Positions 8,179 through 10,301 of a DNA stretch of 10,301 nt are shown one piece after another. The translations under genes were made by a program, and so were the position numbers. Source of the DNA: Tubulinosema ratisbonensis. Lineage: Eukaryota; Microsporidia; Tubulinosematidae. The notes under the pieces are model-generated. The model was given only the letters and a program-made list of their open reading frames with translations, made no database searches and was not told the origin of the DNA. The stretch covers positions 1 to 10,301 of the forward strand of contig RCSS01000380.1 in assembly GCA_004000155.1 (NCBI GenBank), read 5' to 3'. How positions within the stretch are numbered: position 1 is the stretch's first letter; every line of letters starts with the position of its first letter.

Positions 8179-9534
8179 ATGAATTATGAATCAATGATAA
8201 TATTTGTTATATTCTTACGTGCTACCAAAAGAAGAAGAATGGAAACAAATTTTAATAGTTCAGAAACGTATTGTGACGATATCTTAGTAAATAATGAGAA
8301 AAGATCAAAATTAAATGATAATAAAACAAATCTAAGTAACTTAACCGAAGATAGTAGTTTAGAAGATTTTTTATTAAACCAACCAACAAATTTTAATTTA
8401 TTTTCTTTTATATCAGCAGATAATCAGGAAACAGGGTTAGAAAAAAACGATAATCTAATTTTAGATGATAATCTTTCTTTAACAGAAGATTTACAAGAAT
8501 TTATTTCTAATGAGTGTGATTTTTTATCTAATTTATTAAATCAATGTAATTCGAATTCTGAGGATAAGATTGATTTGACAGAAGAACAACCCGAACCTTC
8601 TAACGAACCAGAAGTAATTGTTATAGATTCTGAATCTAAAGAAGAAAACCAGTCAATCTCTTCTGATTCTTTGGATTTAGGAAATGATTTCATAAAAAAG
8701 GTAGTTAATATGCAATCAGAGTCAGAAAATTCTCTTCTAGATTTGGGAAATGATGTATTATTTTCTGATGTATTAAACACACATAAAAAAGATGATTTGT
8801 GTGAAGAATCATTTAAAATTAATAAATTTTCAAATAAAAAAGAATGTTTTCATTCGAAATACGAGAATCAACCTGATTTACAAAACCAAAAAGTAGCACA
8901 TCAAGATTTAAGTGTAGTAAATGATGGTTTAAGTAATTCCGTTTCACAAGACTTGGAAAAAATACTTGATGAATGTATAAATGACAAATCTTTGAGGATT
9001 GAAGAAAGTGAATCAGAAAAAAACGATATTAATCAAACTAGAAACTTTTCTGACCTGATTAATGATCAACGGCCTATTTTTTTAGATGAATCTTTATTGT
9101 CACAAGATACATCAATGGGCAACGAAAATGTAAATGATTCATTTACTAACCATAAAAAAATTATTCCTTTGACAATTGAACAAAATAGCAGCGATTCTTT
9201 GAATTTGCTTGAAAGTTTGTCTGAAGCACTTTCTTCAACTGTAAATCAAACAATTCTTTTGGAAAATCCAAAAGACATAAATAAATGTGAATCAGATTTT
9301 TACAATAAAATGGTTAGATTTAACTCCAATAAAATGATAGGCTTGTTTGAAGATGATGGTCATCCATTCGAAATAGGATTAGGTATTCCTATTAGACCTG
9401 GGTTAGTAATTTATAGAATTGAAAAAAGGACTCATATTTTTTCTTACAGGATGAATACACTTGAAAGCATATTTAAAAGACATATGTATGGAAAAAAGAT
9501 CGCACTAAAAATTAGGAAAAACTATTATATGTAG
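8179..9534 (+). CDS. Acidic, disordered, probably nuclear protein with SUMO-interaction-like motifs and a transposase-derived tail
   Basis: An intact frame of 451 residues. Residues 1-13 are partly hydrophobic (MIIFVIFL, too short for a membrane anchor), followed by a basic patch ATKRRR (15-20) that could be a nuclear localisation signal. Met6 or Met21 are alternative starts, and Met21 would remove the odd hydrophobic piece. Residues 21-377 are rich in Asp, Glu, Ser, Asn and Leu, with clusters of bulky hydrophobics in acidic context (SLEDFLL 60-66; DLQEFISNECDFLSNLL 104-120; SLNLLESLSEAL 340-351) as in transactivation domains. Two SUMO-interaction-like motifs lie close together: IDLTEE (131-136) and VIVIDSESKEE (146-156). 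The hexapeptide LDLGND occurs twice (165-170, 187-192). No RING, zinc finger or enzyme motif is present. From about residue 397 the sequence changes to basic and resembles the DNA-binding/linker region of Tc1/mariner-IS630 transposases, ending KRHMYGKKIA before a frameshift. The function is unknown; a SUMO-binding nuclear regulator is an inference. Confidence 0.72.
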   Translation: MNYESMIIFVIFLRATKRRRMETNFNSSETYCDDILVNNEKRSKLNDNKTNLSNLTEDSSLEDFLLNQPTNFNLFSFISADNQETGLEKNDNLILDDNLSLTEDLQEFISNECDFLSNLLNQCNSNSEDKIDLTEEQPEPSNEPEVIVIDSESKEENQSISSDSLDLGNDFIKKVVNMQSESENSLLDLGNDVLFSDVLNTHKKDDLCEESFKINKFSNKKECFHSKYENQPDLQNQKVAHQDLSVVNDGLSNSVSQDLEKILDECINDKSLRIEESESEKNDINQTRNFSDLINDQRPIFLDESLLSQDTSMGNENVNDSFTNHKKIIPLTIEQNSSDSLNLLESLSEALSSTVNQTILLENPKDINKCESDFYNKMVRFNSNKMIGLFEDDGHPFEIGLGIPIRPGLVIYRIEKRTHIFSYRMNTLESIFKRHMYGKKIALKIRKNYYM

Positions 9535-10095
9535 ACGAAACTGGATTTAATTTATGCTCGCGAAGAAGCTAAGAATCTAGTTCATTAATTGCAGCTGCTA
9601 AAATTTCTGTAAAGAGCCCAAAAGGTAAAATGTAACAATAGTAATGATAATTTCAAAAAGAGGAATCTTAAACCATTAAATAATAAATGGCCCTTGTAAT
9701 TCTAATTTGTTTAATGACTTTTTAAAAAATTAAAATAAGAAATATATTTAGATCTGATTTCATATTATTTGTGGATAATGTTAACTTTCAAAAACTAAAG
9801 CGATCCATGAATAACTCACAATAAAAAACATAACTTTTATTTATATTCTCCTGTATTTTCCAGATTTGAACCCGACAGAAGAGGTTTATGTATGTTTTAA
9901 ATGAATTTTTACGATTTGCCAGTACCTAAGGATTTTGATGATATTGCTAATAACATTAATATAATTATTGAAAATTTACAAAATAGCAATGCTGATTTTG
10001 ATAATTACTATGACCATACAAGAAGAATTTTCGATAAAGCTTTTACTCATGAACCGTTTTACATAAATTATGAGAATAAGAAAATCGCTTTTTAA
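9367..10095 (+). pseudogene. Broken Tc1/mariner-IS630 family DDE transposase
   Basis: A transposase cuts and rejoins DNA at its element's terminal repeats; this copy cannot be translated whole. Its pieces, in order, begin with a linker-like region fused in frame to the acidic gene (9367-9528, ending KRHMYGKKIA). Next is LLYVDETGFNLCSRRS (first catalytic Asp at 9534-9536), then AAAKISVKSPKGK. After a frameshift comes NVTIVMIISKRGILN with a following NGPCNSNLFNDFL (9629 to about 9730). FVDNVNFQK follows (second Asp at 9774-9776; the usual His after NF is Gln), then YSP (9844) and, in another frame, PDLNPTEEVYVCFK (Glu at 9878-9880). The last piece is the C-terminal portion from 9901. The second Asp and the Glu are about 34-35 codons apart, the family spacing. 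At least five frameshifts and several stops make it non-functional. The N-terminal helix-turn-helix domains are missing or replaced by the acidic gene. I could not identify terminal inverted repeats. The family assignment is firm. Confidence 0.82.
9901..10095 (+). CDS. 64-codon frame: C-terminal fragment of the broken transposase
   Basis: The frame opens at ATG 9901, overlapping the stop of the preceding transposase frame (K then TGA at 9902-9904). The reading (NADFDNYYDHTRRIFDKAF) fits the C-terminal tail that follows the catalytic Glu in Tc1/mariner-IS630 transposases, where an aromatic Y-x-x-H/HTRR-like segment precedes the end. Its position directly after the PDLNPTEE motif makes this reading much more likely than an independent small gene. 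The ATG is therefore probably an internal methionine and not a genuine start. If expressed, it would be a 64-residue acidic peptide with no catalytic residues. Confidence 0.45.
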   Translation: MNFYDLPVPKDFDDIANNINIIIENLQNSNADFDNYYDHTRRIFDKAFTHEPFYINYENKKIAF

Positions 10096-10301
10096 TAAAA
10101 AATTTTAAATGCAACTTTGTGTTTGAGTATGTTTTTTTATTTATATAATATATGATATTTTGGTTCTATGTAAATTCGTCCTCGCGATAATAATTATTTT
10201 TATTTTTGTTAAGGAAATAAATTTAATTTAGTTTATTTGAAAAATTTTTTTGAAACCTTTAAAAATGATAACAATAGTCAAATCCGAACGTGAAAATGAC
10301 C
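10096..10301. other. 3' flank of transposase remnant
   Basis: A/T-rich sequence with a short G+C-rich patch (gtcctcgcg at about 10178-10186). The 3' terminal inverted repeat of the transposon would be expected here, but with no recognisable 5' partner in the window it cannot be placed. No frame of note was seen. Confidence 0.35.

Noticed and set aside
8541..8780. 79-codon open frame on the minus strand
   Set aside because: It lies wholly inside the acidic gene and is explained as a shadow of its A-rich, GAA/GAT-rich codons.
9435..9449. Pyrimidine-rich tract ending in ACAG, resembling a 3' splice site within the acidic gene's tail
   Set aside because: No convincing 5' splice site or branch motif upstream, and the frame is open across it; T-rich tracts are common here.
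1..10301. tRNA, rRNA or CRISPR features
   Set aside because: No tRNA B-box with a plausible cloverleaf, no conserved rRNA stretch and no regularly spaced repeats were seen on either strand by eye; a covariance-model scan would settle the RNA genes.

Overview
The window looks like nuclear DNA of an A+T-rich eukaryote, most plausibly a microsporidian with an expanded, transposon-rich genome. The reasons are an A+T content of roughly four fifths by eye, sparse coding, no convincing ribosome-binding sites, standard-code frames without visible introns, and remnants of a Tc1/mariner-IS630 transposase and of a Ty3/gypsy-like reverse transcriptase. The lineage is inferred from this style, not proven. 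Another A+T-rich protist remains possible.

Layout. Positions 1-1180 have no convincing gene, only one isolated lysine-rich 61-codon frame (707-892). From about 1180 to 4917 no intact gene exists, but the minus strand carries long stretches in which stop codons are several-fold rarer than expected and one reading hands over to the next. I read these as decayed protein genes or mobile-element genes of unknown family: 1180-3083, 3410-3660 and 4080-4917. A perfect 18-bp inverted repeat with a 4-nt loop lies inside the first (2430-2469). At 5163-6061 two intact plus-strand frames for multi-spanning membrane proteins overlap by the four bases ATGA. Together they encode about seven membrane segments, so they may be one split gene or a stop/start-coupled pair. 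From 6242 to about 7350 the plus strand holds scattered but correctly ordered remnants of a Ty3/gypsy-type reverse transcriptase and RNase H. About 800 bases of apparently empty DNA follow.

The largest intact frame is 8179-9534. It encodes an acidic, Asn/Ser-rich, probably disordered and probably nuclear protein with two adjacent SUMO-interaction-like motifs. Its last 55 or so codons appear to come from a transposase. The rest of that transposase continues to 10095 in at least five further frame changes, with all three catalytic acidic residues still recognisable.

How the genes work together: there is no sign of an operon or pathway apart from the overlapping membrane-protein pair. The general picture is two living gene islands in a graveyard of mobile elements and dead genes. 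I found no intact novel defence, mobile or RNA-guided system.
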